From Falciphora oryzae (lineage: Eukaryota > Ascomycota > Sordariomycetes > Magnaporthales > Magnaporthaceae), in the NCBI GenBank assembly GCA_000733355.1, contig JNVV01000001.1, positions 3,860,339-3,924,338 on the forward strand: 64,000 nucleotides of DNA, read 5' to 3'. The notes beneath the pieces are model-generated. The model saw nothing but the letters and a program-made list of their open reading frames with translations, searched no databases and was not told the origin of the DNA. Below are positions 27,353-38,074 of the stretch, piece after piece (positions within the stretch are counted from its first letter, which is position 1; each line of letters begins with the position of its first letter). The translations under genes were made by a program, and so were the position numbers.

Positions 27353-29121
27353 TCACGAGCTCCTGCGACCGTACGGCTCAAAAGGAAACAAGGCGCTGAC
27401 GACTGCCATGCCGACAAAGAGGGCGGCACAGACGTACATGGGCGCCGTGGTCCTCGTGTCCCCAAAGGTCGCCACCACGTTGCTCAAGATGCCCATGATG
27501 CGGTTGCACGCGACGGCCACGCCGTTGCCCGTGGCCCGGTGCGCGCTGGGCAGCACCTCGGGCGTGTAGGCGTACAGCGTGCCGTAGTAGATGTTGAGGA
27601 GGAAGCCGATGGTGCACGAGAAGGCCAGGTCCTGCTCTGCCGTGCGCACCTCGGTGTACGCAAAGAGGAAGGCCATGGTGGCCAGCGCCCCGATGACCAT
27701 GGTGTACCGCCGGCCCAGGATCTTCACGTTGCACATAAAGCCGGCCAGAATGGGGCCAAAGATGCCGGAGATATTGACGAGCATGTAGTTGCGCCACCTG
27801 TTGTAGGTCGAGACGTCGAGCGCCGCGCCCCGGGCCGCCAGATAGTCCGGGAGGAAGACGTAAAAAAGCGGGTAGGCAAGTCCGATGAGCGTCCACGACA
27901 GCCAAACCATCAGGGTCGAGCGGGCGGTGAGAGGCGTGGCGAAGAGGCCGCGCAGGTGTACCATGGTCTCGCCGACAGAGAAGCGGTTCTTGCTGTGTGC
28001 CGACTGGACGTCGCCACAGGCCGTGAGCTGCTCGACCGTGAGTGAGCAGGGGCGGTTGTACTTGACCGCGATCGCCTGAAGCGTCTCGACAGCCCCGGCA
28101 TCGTCGCCGATGCCCAAAAGGTACTTGGGGGTCTCCCTGAGCCGCACGACGGTAACGCGAAGCACCGACATGACGAAGACGAGGGCGCCGCCGGTAAAAA
28201 AGACATAGCGCCAGCCCATATTGTTTTCGCGAGAGCATGGGGCTGCCGTAGCGCAATTCCACTCCGGGGGAGCTGGAGGGAGAGCACTACATCAGTTTCT
28301 TGTGGCGTGATGATAGAAACGCCGACTAGGGACAGAGAGAAGGCACGGCAAAGGCCGAAAGAAGGGATAAAGACTGACGTAGAAAGGCCCAGCCTAGCGC
28401 GCCGGCTATAAACTGACCAACACCCCACCAACATGCCATTAAAGTTAAAACCCATTGCTTGTCCGACGGGAGGTATTCGAGGAAGACGGTGGTATCGAGA
28501 ACGAGGTTGCCGCCAGCGCCGAAGCCGACAAGCGCGACGAAGACCCCGAGCCCGGCCCAGCTGGGCATCGCACCGGCAATAATGGCCGACGACGAGCAGA
28601 TGAAGAGCGAGCAGTTGAACGCCCAGCGGCGGCCTATAATATCGGCGCCAAGACCCCAAAATAGGGCCCCGCCAAGCATACCGCAGTAAGCGGCGACATT
28701 GAGGCCCTTATCGTATTGGCCGGGCCCGCCGAGCTCCTTGAAGGCCTGCGCGGCGACAATGGACTGCAGCAGCAATATCAGGGAGTCGACACCGTAGCCG
28801 AAGCCGTTGAGTACGAAGAGCTTCATGTGGTACGGCGTCCAGCCGATTTGATCGATTGCCTGTGTGGCGTCGAGAGCACCGGGTTAGCGGTTAGCGAGCG
28901 GTGCATCCTTGTGCTTCAGTCGCAATGTGGGCGTGACCAACGTTGTTGACGAGATGCATCTTCATGTTGAGGGCTGGGTCGAGGTCATTCTGAGACAGAA
29001 TGTCCTCCCCCTTGAGAGACAAGGCCTCGACGCCATCAGTGCTGGGTGCCCTCTGGCTGGCGGCGGCAGTTTTGCCCTCTTGGCCCTCTTCCAGCCTAAG
29101 ACTGGTGCTGAGAGAAGCCAT
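27353..29121 (-). CDS. Major facilitator superfamily transporter, three exons, 526 aa
   Basis: This is a 12-helix plasma-membrane transporter of the sugar/SV2-like MFS group; its substrate is not predictable. Exons are 29121-28942, 28859-28379 and 28272-27353 (phases 0 and 1). The N-terminal 50 residues are cytosolic (ILSQNDLDPALNMKMHLVNN). Helices 1-6 are in exon 2, with the MFS signature GLGADIIGRRW between helices 2 and 3. Exon 3 has the segment LPPPEWNCATAAPCSRENN before NMGWRYVFF, then RETPKYLL and helices 7-12, with RRYTMVIG and YAYTPEVLPSAHRATG as the second-half signatures. The first donor (GTTGGT) is weak, but the frame and the usual family sequence support it. The gene lies between two copies of a 20-bp sequence, with a gap beyond its 3' end. 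The laccase ends 0.9 kb upstream on the same strand. Confidence 0.88.
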
Positions 29122-30016
29122 TGTGGGCGCCTGCGTCTGCTGGGAGGCGTAGGTAGAGCAGCAATGGGTGCGTGGGCAAAAAGGAAGAAGAGGAGAAAGA
29201 AAGGCAATGCGGCGCGTGCCACATACGTGACCGACGAGACAAGCCGCGTCTGTTATTTCTATTTAAGAAGATCCAGTGAGAAGATTCATCCTTTTACCCC
29301 TGGTGGCTTGCGTGCAGAAAAACCAAGAACCAGGGAAATCCAATCGCCGGAGCGCACGCTTTGTGGAGCAGGACCGCAGGGCCGCAGAGCATCCCACCTC
29401 ACGTTGAGCCGATACGCGACGCAATTGGTGTTGAGCAGCTTGGCTGCGTCCCACGCCCGATGTTTGAGGGAGGTTGCATGCAAACAAGCGGGCGATCGGC
29501 CCTCCAGTGTGGGGGCAGCCTCCATCAGACCGCAGCGTGCGCTCTTTTCGATCACGACGTCATAGCCTCGATGACTCGCATGTCCCTTAACCTTCAGACC
29601 CTGAGTGGGCATGCATGGAGGAGTCCAGTCCAGTCTTTGGGTATCGCTGTCTAAACCGTACCACAGATCATGTGGCGAGGCCTTGCTGCCACGGCCCGAG
29701 CCTTGTCAAGAACTCCTCCACCACACCAGCATCTGAGCCGGGCGGGGGCGCCTTCTCCGAGGCCGAACGCCAAGTCCAGCCTCAGGAGTAAGTAAACAAC
29801 ACGGCTACGGTCGCTGCGTCGGCCGCAGCAGTCCTATTGAGACCAAGGAATCAAGTGCTGAATTCCCGCTTGCCCCTGTTGGCCGTGTAGCCAAAATACG
29901 GGGCACAGCTAAGCGGTGAGTGCGAGCAAGGCGCATCCAAGAGGCTTTTATCCTGTGAGATTTTCCCCGCTCGGACCCTGTCGTATATGGGCTGTTTGCT
30001 CCGCGTGCCCCTCACT
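29122..30016. promoter_or_regulatory. MFS upstream region and laccase 3' flank
   Basis: It contains the second copy of the 20-bp repeat (29312-29331), about 190 bases before the MFS start codon. I see no gene in it. Confidence 0.5.
29312..29331 (+). repeat. 20-bp direct repeat, copy 2
   Basis: It is identical to 27235-27254 and lies upstream of the MFS gene, in the same orientation. Confidence 0.9.
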
Positions 30017-32045
30017 TCACCCCGCCGAGGCGCAGAGGGAGATAACGCGCTCCGGGATCTCGGTCTTGGCCAACGTGCCCGCCCCGCTCATGAACTGCAT
30101 CAGCAGCCCGGCCTCCATGTGCCAAGCCATATGGCAGTGGAACGCCCAGAGGCCCGGGTTGTCGGCAACGAAGCGAACCAGTACCCACGAATAAGGCTCA
30201 ATCGTCACCGTGTCCCTCCGGGGCCTGTCGGCAACAGACGGCCCTGACACTGCAACCTCGCTGTGGTAGCGCGTCCAGTCGAAGGCGCCACCGCCCCTCT
30301 CCATGATCCAGAAGTCGTGTCCATGCAGGTGGAACGGGTGGCTGCCGTCGTCGAGGCTGTACACTAGCAAGTCCACGACCTCAACCGTGTCGTTGCTGAC
30401 ACCGACCACGTACTGGTCTTCCTGGAACGCCCCGACCCGGCCTTCCGGAGCCGGCATCGACCAGCTCGCTGCAAGAGGGGAGCGCAGGCCCTCGATCGCG
30501 TCCAGCAACGTCGTCGAGTTATTCTGCGGCTTCCAGGTGACCGTCTCGTTGACCTTTGCGTACGACATTTGGTTCGCGCCGATGGCGAAATGGAAATCGA
30601 CGGCGACGAATCGGGTCACTGGCGGCGGCGGTTTGCTGACAAGAGGCACGAGTGTCGCATCCTCCGGATCTTTGCACACAACCGCGTTCGCTTCTCCTTG
30701 CCAGTCGGTCGACTGCGCAGGGTCAGGAGTGAGGGTGGCGTCCGTCTTGTCGCCGTAGGAGAGCACTGCCTTCGTCGTCGAGTCCAGCACCGGGTTATCG
30801 TCTCCCTTGAAACAAAACGTCACCATGGCCGCCCGGATCCAGTAGTTGGTGTTCGCTTCCCGGTTAGCATCGAGCACGGCACTGTATCGTTGGCCAACGT
30901 GGATAGGCAGTCGGTTTGTCGAGTGTGGTCTGGTCAGAGTACTGTCGGCCTCGATGACACTCAGAGGGTGCTTGTCGACGGAGAACTCGAAGCTAGCGAA
31001 AGCACCGCCGTTGATGAGGCGGAGGCGGGTCTTGGAGCGCTGTTGGCCAGAGGGTTGAGTTAGGACACTTTCGCAGGAAGCGCATCTAGAGCGGGACTAC
31101 TGACAGGCTCCAAGGTCAGGACGGAGTGCGAGACATTTCCATGGCAGGATTTGCCAGAATCGGGGCCGTAACGAGAGCAGTCAAAACTATCGGAGAGTCA
31201 GCGAGAAGTCACACTAGTGATGTCATCGGTGTATGAGCATACTAGTTGCGTCCGTTGATAAGCCCAGATGAGGGGATGGGCTCATTGTTCTCCACATTGG
31301 GCGCCATATACTTGGCAAGGTCGACTTTGCTGGTGTCATGGTACCAGTCTTGAAGGAGGACAACTCTGTCCTGTTGGTAGGTCTCGCGGAGAGGGGCCTC
31401 TTCGGGAGCATGGATGACAAGGGGCCCCAGGACGCCATCGATGGCCTGGGCCGAGTAATGAGCATGCCACCAAAAGGTGCCGAACTGGCCGTCAAGGGTG
31501 AAGTTGTAGAGCAGCGACTGGCCGGGAGGGATGCCGCACTGGGTGACGCCTGCAGTGCCATCAAACCACGGGGTGCCCCGCTGGTGGATCCCGTGCCAGT
31601 GGATGGCGGTGGGCTCGGAGGCGAGCATGTTGGTGACATTCACCAGGATCCTGTCGCCGCGGTTGGCCTCGACCAGGGGCCCGGGGAACTGGCCGTTGAC
31701 CAGCAGCATGTCACGGACGACGCCGTCTGGCCAAGCCTTTCCTTCCGTGATGACAAAGTCGTAGCGCCTGGTTGTAGGGGCGGCGTTGAGGTCCCAAGCC
31801 GTGTCTAGAAGGTACTCGCGGTCCGTGTTCAACCTCCATTCCTCGGGCGTGCTGGGCTCGACGGGAAGTCCCGGCAGGCGAGGAGGGGCCGGGCGGGTGT
31901 GGTTGGGTGGCCCGATGAAGCCGAAGAGCGGCGCGGCCCGGAACCTCAGGCCGGACTTGAGCCCGAGCGAAAGGACAATGATGTTGATGGCCACGACCAG
32001 GCCGATGATGGCCGTGGTGCGCGGCGCAAGCCCCCGCGTCACCAT
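30017..32045 (-). CDS. Laccase-like multicopper oxidase with N-terminal membrane anchor, three exons, 635 aa
   Basis: It oxidises phenolic or similar substrates and reduces O2 to water at a four-copper centre. Exons are 32045-31243, 31186-31105 and 31039-30017 (phases 2 and 0). The copper motifs are all present: AIHWHGIHQRGTPWFDG (about 148-163), FWWHAHYSAQ (about 191-200), HPFHLHGHDFW (about 530) and FHCHMAWHMEAGLLM (about 600). Leucine sits at the axial position ten residues after the T1 cysteine, as in many ascomycete laccases. A hydrophobic stretch at residues 11-29 (TAIIGLVVAINIIVLSLGL), after MVTRGLAPR, looks like an uncleaved signal anchor, with a Pro-rich stem behind it. No C-terminal helix is visible, unlike Fet3. 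I chose Met 32045 because the anchor follows at once; the frame stays open upstream. The neighbouring phosphatase is divergent across 2 kb. Confidence 0.92.
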
Positions 32046-34074
32046 GGCGGCACGAAAAAAAGACTGATGCTGGCTGGTGTCACGAGGATGTAGGCGGAAG
32101 TGCGAGCATGGTACTTCGGGGGCGGGCAGATTAAGGCTGGTCCCGGAGGTTATTGTGTTCAATGCGCGGGCAATGAATCCGATGGAATTGAATTGCTGTG
32201 GTTGTCGATTTGGAATACCAAATTGACTGAGCAGCTGCAGGGCTGCGGGCGGCTCGATGGGCAGGCTGGCTGGCTGGCTGAAATTCATGCTGCAGGGTCT
32301 CGTGGTCTGCGGAGGAGGGGCGGCCTTCCCCATTTGGGCCGGGGGCGGAGTCCCAGCCAGACAGCGTTGGGCCAAATTAAGGTGGCCAGGGGCAGGCAGC
32401 ATCTGGAAGCTTGCACGAGCAGCCGTGCAAGTTGTTTCCTTCTCTGGCGTTTCGCATCCCGCCATCAACCACCACAGCGGGCGGGTCCGCCAAATCGAGA
32501 GCGCCCAGAGGTTCCAACGGCTGGGGGAACGAATTGCCAGGCTGCAGGGACCTGACTGCCCAGCACTCGTGTTTCTGGCCAGAACTTCTGCGCCTCACGC
32601 AGTGATCAATAACCAAGGACAAAGGAAGCGGCCAGGCGAGGGCCTAGACCCCAGCTCCCCGAGCGATGAGATTACTCTGTCCCGTCGCACCACATCGCGC
32701 CAAGGCAGCGCACGATACGCGTGATGCTCGCCAGGAACGACGTGTTTAAGCACCTCCTTTGTGCTCAATTATGATCTCACTGGAGACACAGGTGCCCAGG
32801 TAGACATCTCATAAACTCGGAATCCGGTCAGCATAGAGCTGGATAGCAAGCAAATTTGCCCGCATGTTGCATCATAAGTAGCGGCCCCGGCAAGTCCGAG
32901 GCGTTCCTCGCGCTAGGCTCTTCTTCGATAAGGCTACGGCGAAAAGACATGCATCCATTGTTCTCGGCCCGGTATGGATGACTCTAGATGGTTTGTGCTA
33001 AATAGAGGCGGGTAGAGAAACAGACCAGGCTAGCTCGCTGATCGCATCGTCCTTTTTGGCGGAACACTGACAAAGATGGCAATCCATTTTCAGGTTGTGC
33101 TGCGGCGGTTTTGCTTGCCAGCCACGACCCAAAATAGCGGCCCCAACTCTGCGCGTCCAATCATTGGTGAAAGGCTTACTAGGATGCGCATCCAGGCCCA
33201 CGGGCTGAGTTGAGCTCAAAATTGAGGCTGGCTGAAATGGATCATGCCATCAGGAAATGCACGCTGCACCTCTAGAGTAGCACGCAGTAAGTCAGCCAGC
33301 GAGCAGGTGTGAAATGATACACGCACATGAACATCTTGTCTCTCGCCGCCTCCTCCAGGTGCGCTCCCCATCTAAACCACATGGCTGATTGATTGGCGAG
33401 AACACGCGCGGCCAACACCAACACCCCCTCGGGAGGTACCTTGGCGCCGCGCAAAACAAGCAATCCGCATGCGTACCGAGCCAGATCTCGTCAGGGGTCC
33501 GTGGACCAGCCTAGACCGCCAGCCCTTGGACCCGTGGCTGAGGTCTCCCTCCCGCCGGCTGGGGTTGCATTCGAGCTGGCTGTCGAATTTTTCCCATTTC
33601 TCCCTTGGGAGCTCGGTGTCAATGCCGGCGTCGTATTTGCGCTGACTAGCAGCCATTTCCCTCCATCCCACTGCCCACCCCCTTGTCCGCTGCGCAGCTC
33701 CGCTCACACGAGAACGCTAGCCACGCACTCCCGGGTACCCATGTCTTCCTTATTGCCGCCTCTTCCAGCCCCCATGCGCAACGCTCTAGTGGACGATGGC
33801 GCCGTTGCTGCTTAAAATGTCCCGAGGCCCTCTCGCCAAGGGGTTTTGGTCTCCCCCTCCAGCCCTCCACCGAATAGTCTCGCATTCCGGCATATTTGCA
33901 CTAGCCAGCTATGAGGTGATGCAACTAGTCTCGTGTCGGGGGCGGACCACTCTATATCTATAATAGCAACCACCCACGGCTGCTTGCTGTTGGTAGTCGC
34001 CCCTGGCGCTGCCTGCTGTGGCGTATCCCTGCCCAGCCCTCCGTTCCTAGCCTCGCGCGCCCCTCCACACAAAA
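32046..34074. promoter_or_regulatory. Divergent intergenic region between laccase and phosphatase
   Basis: These 2 kb carry both promoters. The laccase frame runs open to 32468, but that part lacks any family resemblance. I see no other gene or RNA. Confidence 0.5.
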
Positions 34075-35607
34075 ATGAGACTTTCGACTGCTTTCGTGGC
34101 CTTGGCGGCCCTGCTTGGCTCGGCTGCCAGCGCCACCCTCACGGGGCCGCCCGTTATCAGGAAAGGGAGGCCAAAACAGGAGGCGCCCAACATGTCTCTG
34201 GACGAAATCAGGGCTGCGCAGGCAACCGCCCGCGTCTCGTCCCCGACTTCCAACGTCAAGGGCGTTGCCTTTGATAGGTTCATCCAGATATGGCTTGAAA
34301 ATACCAATTACAAGGTGAGCGATCATAGAAGTCCGAGATATAAAAGGAACGTGGACAGCAAGGTCGCTAACAAGAATCTGTTTCTCTCTCGTGTACAGGC
34401 TGCTGCAGGTGATGCCAACTTCCAGTGGCTTGCCAGCCAGGGAATCCTCCTAACAAACCACTTTGGCGTGACACATCCCTCTCAGCCCAACTACGCCGCC
34501 GCCGCTGCGGGTGATCATTTCGGAATGGATAGTGGAGATTTCTTCAGGTTCCCCGAAAACATTAGCACCGTCGTCGACCTGCTGGATACCAAGTCCATCT
34601 CGTGGGCCGCTTACCAGGAGCACATGCCCTACGCCGGGTACCCGGGCTTCAACTTCTCCAACCAGAAGACCTACGCCAACGATTACATGCGGAAACACAA
34701 CCCGCTCATCCTGTTCGACAGCATCGCCAACAAGCCGGACCGGGCCGCCCAGATCAAGAACTTCACCAGCTTCGAACAGGACCTCAAGGACAAGAAGCTG
34801 CCGCAGTGGATCTTCATGACCCCCAACATGACCAACGACGGCCACGACACCAACTACCGCTTCTCGGCCCGCTGGACCCGGTCCTTCATCGAGCCGCTGC
34901 TCAAGGACTCGTACTTTATGGACAGGACGCTCATCATGCTCACCTTTGACGAGAACGAGGTGTACCCGACCCAGAACCGCGTCTTCACCGTCCTGCTCGG
35001 CGGCGCCGTCGACCCGGCCCTGCGCGGCACCCAGGACGCCATGTTCTACAACCACTACTCGTCCATCTCCACCGTCTCGGCCAACTGGGGCCTGCCGTCG
35101 CTCGGCCGCTGGGACTGCGGCGCAAACATCCTATCCATGGTCGCCAACAAGACGAGCTACCAGAACGTCATGCCGGGCGGCGGCGACGCGGGCGCGGCGG
35201 CCCGCTCGCTCGACTCGCTCTTCTTCAACGCGTCGTACCCGGGCCCGGCCTCCAACAAGCTCTACACCCCGGGGTGGTGGCCCGTCCCGGATGTTAAGTC
35301 GACCTGCGCCGCCGGCAACGGCGTCCTGCCCGCCGTGGTGAAAACCTGGTCCGGCCTGCCGGGCCCAGCCTACAACTACTCGGACGCGTTCCCCTACGAC
35401 GACAGGTCCGGCTCCAACACGGCCGCCGCCCGCGTCAGGGGCGGGAGGGCCGTCAACACCGGCGGGGCGGGGCCGGCGCCTGGCGGTGGGGACGCCTCGT
35501 CCTCGGACAAGCCCAAGGTCCACAACGGGTCCAGCAGGGCAGCGACGGGCGTGTCGTGCGTCGGGGGCGTGGCTGCCATGGTGGCAGGCTTGCTAGCCTT
35601 GCTCTAA
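34075..35607 (+). CDS. Acid-phosphatase-type phosphoesterase, GPI-anchored, two exons, 482 aa
   Basis: It belongs to the phosphoesterase family that includes fungal phosphate-repressible acid phosphatases and phospholipase C-like enzymes. It probably releases phosphate from organic esters at the cell surface. Exons are 34075-34314 and 34399-35607. The intron (GTGAGC...TACAG, 84 bases) is a multiple of three without stops, so the unspliced frame is open. Spliced, the protein reads LENTNYKAAAGDANFQWLAS, matching the family. Other conserved parts are FGVTHPSQPNYAAAAAGD, IFMTPNMTNDGHDTN, MLTFDENEVYPTQNRVF, HYSSISTVSANWGLPSLGR. A signal peptide covers about residues 1-20. The tail is Gly/Ser/Pro-rich and ends in a hydrophobic GPI-type segment (VAAMVAGLLALL). 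Many Asn sequons are present. It is divergent from the laccase. Confidence 0.93.
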   Translation: MRLSTAFVALAALLGSAASATLTGPPVIRKGRPKQEAPNMSLDEIRAAQATARVSSPTSNVKGVAFDRFIQIWLENTNYKVSDHRSPRYKRNVDSKVANKNLFLSRVQAAAGDANFQWLASQGILLTNHFGVTHPSQPNYAAAAAGDHFGMDSGDFFRFPENISTVVDLLDTKSISWAAYQEHMPYAGYPGFNFSNQKTYANDYMRKHNPLILFDSIANKPDRAAQIKNFTSFEQDLKDKKLPQWIFMTPNMTNDGHDTNYRFSARWTRSFIEPLLKDSYFMDRTLIMLTFDENEVYPTQNRVFTVLLGGAVDPALRGTQDAMFYNHYSSISTVSANWGLPSLGRWDCGANILSMVANKTSYQNVMPGGGDAGAAARSLDSLFFNASYPGPASNKLYTPGWWPVPDVKSTCAAGNGVLPAVVKTWSGLPGPAYNYSDAFPYDDRSGSNTAAARVRGGRAVNTGGAGPAPGGGDASSSDKPKVHNGSSRAATGVSCVGGVAAMVAGLLALL

Positions 35608-35983
35608 TTTTTTGACTTTTTTTTTCTTTATTTTGTTTTGCTTTGGTTATGGTTGGCTCATGAACCCATGATTCTGCATTGGATATTTAGCAGGCAAGCA
35701 TCATTCTGGATACATGGCGCATATGGCAGGGGTCTGACTGCTTTTTTTGTTTTGTCGGGAATAAACGACTCAAGACCCAAAGAGGGCAGCCTTTTTACAT
35801 TTATTTATGGAGTGTTTATCCGATTCCATTATACCACCACCAGCATCATCCTGGAAGTGATATTGAAACACCTTTCCTATATCGAGGCAATTTTGGATGG
35901 AGGAACTATATTCCCGAGCGGGTATTAGCGCGCCCGATATACACGGCACGTATAGAGAAGTCTTATATAGAAGAAACACCCTC
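35608..35983. other. Phosphatase 3' flank, AT-richer
   Basis: This is non-coding sequence richer in A and T than its surroundings, with TpA-rich stretches near 35930-35980. I see no gene. Confidence 0.5.
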
Positions 35984-36850
35984 CTAAGGGAACGCATTCG
36001 CAAACACACCCTCCGGGTCGACCTCGGCCTTGAGCCCCCCGCAGCCAGGCCAGCCCCCGTCCCCTAGGCCTTGGCAACAGCGCGCAGCGCCTCGGCCTCC
36101 GCCACCGACGGGCTGCAGGGCGGCAGGACGTGAGGACGATGGCGGCGAGGAGGGGGATGATGGAGGAGACGCCGTTGGTTGCCGGGCCGAAGGCGATTGT
36201 TGTTGCGATGGACTTGTGTTTGCGGTTGGCTTTTGTGTTGGTGCCATGTAGTCTCTGTCTGGTCCCTTTTTATACTACCAGTCTCTATCACGCGAAGAGG
36301 ACTCGCTAGTAGCTCGACGAGACCTTTTTACCCGGCTTTATTAAACGGTTATAACACCGGAAGTACGGTTTTTATCCCAATATTACCTAGATAAGCAGAC
36401 ATTCCCTATGGCTTATATAGGTCGAAAAGGGTAAATAAATCTATACCTACCAATCTCTATTTCCACCCATCTCCCGACCGGCGTCGCGTCGTCAGCCCCA
36501 TCGGCTCCGGCGCTGCCGTCAGCCTGTCCGCCGCGACGGCGACCCCGTCCAGCGCGCAGGTCAACGTTGAGCGCGCCCCGCCACGATGCAGCGCCGGGAC
36601 ATGCCGTGGCCGCCGGCGCGGACGTAGAAGGCCGTGTTGGTCGCTACGCAGCGTGCCTCGACTTCGAGTACCGTGCGCGGGCGCGCCACGGCGTAAGGGG
36701 CGGGGGCCGTGCGGTCTCGCGCTGCGCGTTAAAGGTCGACCGCTGAGCCGGGGAGGCTGTGTGGGGATGCCCGAGGACCCGGGGAAGGCCCAGATCTGCG
36801 CCGGCGGGTTGGGTCCGGCCATGGTCAGGGAGGGATTGATAACGTGTACC
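35984..36850 (-). pseudogene. Frameshifted remnants resembling an FAD-linked (PCMH-type) oxidase
   Basis: Read on the minus strand, pieces of an FAD-binding oxidase appear in order but in different frames. From about 36770 to 36560 come STFNAQRETA, then AVARPRTVLEVEARC and ATNTAFYVRAGGHGMSRRC. A frame change follows before GALNVDLR, and another before ALDGVAVAADRLTA (to about 36510). Near the other end come SVAEAEALRAVAKA and, in a further frame, GLKAEVDPEGVFANAFP with a stop at 35984-35986. The FAD-site histidine region (AGGHGM) is recognisable. The middle, about 36260-36470, is AT-rich and has no coding resemblance. Several frameshifts and a missing core make a working protein unlikely. The fragments are short, so the family call is inference. 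Confidence 0.5.
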
Positions 36851-38074
36851 TAGGCTGGACAGTTTTGTTGAGCAAAACTGCGTCGATATGTTCGATCACA
36901 TTAGGACCGGACTGATATGGACAATGGGAAAAAAAAAAAAAAAAAAAAAAAAAAGAAACTAGAAAAAGGGGTGTTGGTCAAGCCGCCCTCGGGCAAGATG
37001 TTTACTCCAAGCATAGACATCACGCTACACTACATACCCCGCCCCTCTTTCTAGATCCCGATGCTCGGCTTAATTGCCCCAATGGCAAGTCCTCACACGC
37101 GACGACAGCACTGGCAGGTACAGCCTAGCCGGTGTCTGCTTCAGGCCTTGGTCCTCGCTGCGGGCCGTCCGTGACGTTTGTTAGCTCCCATGGCCAACGG
37201 AGACGGGACCCTTACGAACTATTCGGTAGGTACTCTCGATTGCCGACGCTCCCTGGGCTCTATTCGCGGGCTCGCTTGGCCGGGCTTGAGAGGTCAATTG
37301 GCGCGATCATTCGCTCAAAGACGATCGCAGAAGTAAGCAAGGTAAGCAGAGACTGTGATGCCTGTCTGGCCTTGCAGCAGGGGCGAACTGCTCGCAGCAC
37401 ACCAAGCACCGAAGGCTTTCTGGCCCGCCAAATGGGCACGGGGCTGGATACATGTCACGTCACGGTTTCTCGTAGAGCTAGATATTGTCAGAACTTAAAA
37501 AAAGCTTTTGATTCGGGCTGGTATCCTATGCTGCCCGGCACCACCAGTGTCTAGTATATATACCTAGGTAAGCGAATGGGTCCATGAACCCTCAGTGGCT
37601 AATAAGACAGGAAGTGTAGTAGTGTGCTGGCGGTAGTAACAGAATCAAGCAAGACAAGAAGCGATAGTCGAAACCAAAATTAAAAAAAAAAAAAAAACTG
37701 GAGAGATGCTTATACCCAACCAACTCAAACCCCGATGTGCGCCTGGAACACCCGACGATGATAAAAAGGACAAGAGCGAGAGGTAGGCCGTCCTCCTGGA
37801 GGCGATATTAAGCATTAGCGGGAGGCGGCTTGGCGCCAGGCCAGGCGGGCGCTCAATGGCGCCAAGTTCAGTCCACCCGTGTCGACCGGCCATATGCGGT
37901 GAAGCCGGGAAGCTGCCTACTCCATAGGTCTTGGATGCGCCATGATCTCATCAATAACACATTTCTGCCTTTCCTCGTAGCCCTGCTTTTTACTTCATTT
38001 TTCTTCTTCTTATCTCCTTTGATTACTCCTGATATCTTGTCCGTGGTTTTTCTTGTCGTTCGTTTTTCTTTTTC
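36851..38074. other. Intergenic region with two A-runs
   Basis: A26 lies at 36929-36954 and A16 at 37682-37697. No gene is visible. The right end is the 3' flank of the mannosyltransferase. Confidence 0.55.
36929..36954 (+). repeat. A26 homopolymer
   Basis: This is an uninterrupted run of 26 A in non-coding DNA. Its length is likely to be unstable or affected by sequencing. Confidence 0.85.

Noticed and set aside
26577..32045. Secondary-metabolite cluster (MFS transporter plus laccase plus phosphatase)
   Set aside because: No polyketide synthase, peptide synthetase, terpene synthase or cluster regulator is present; the genes are ordinary neighbours.
30017..32045. Fet3-type ferroxidase identity for the multicopper oxidase
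   Set aside because: Fet3 has a C-terminal membrane helix; here the helix is N-terminal and the axial ligand and motifs fit laccase.
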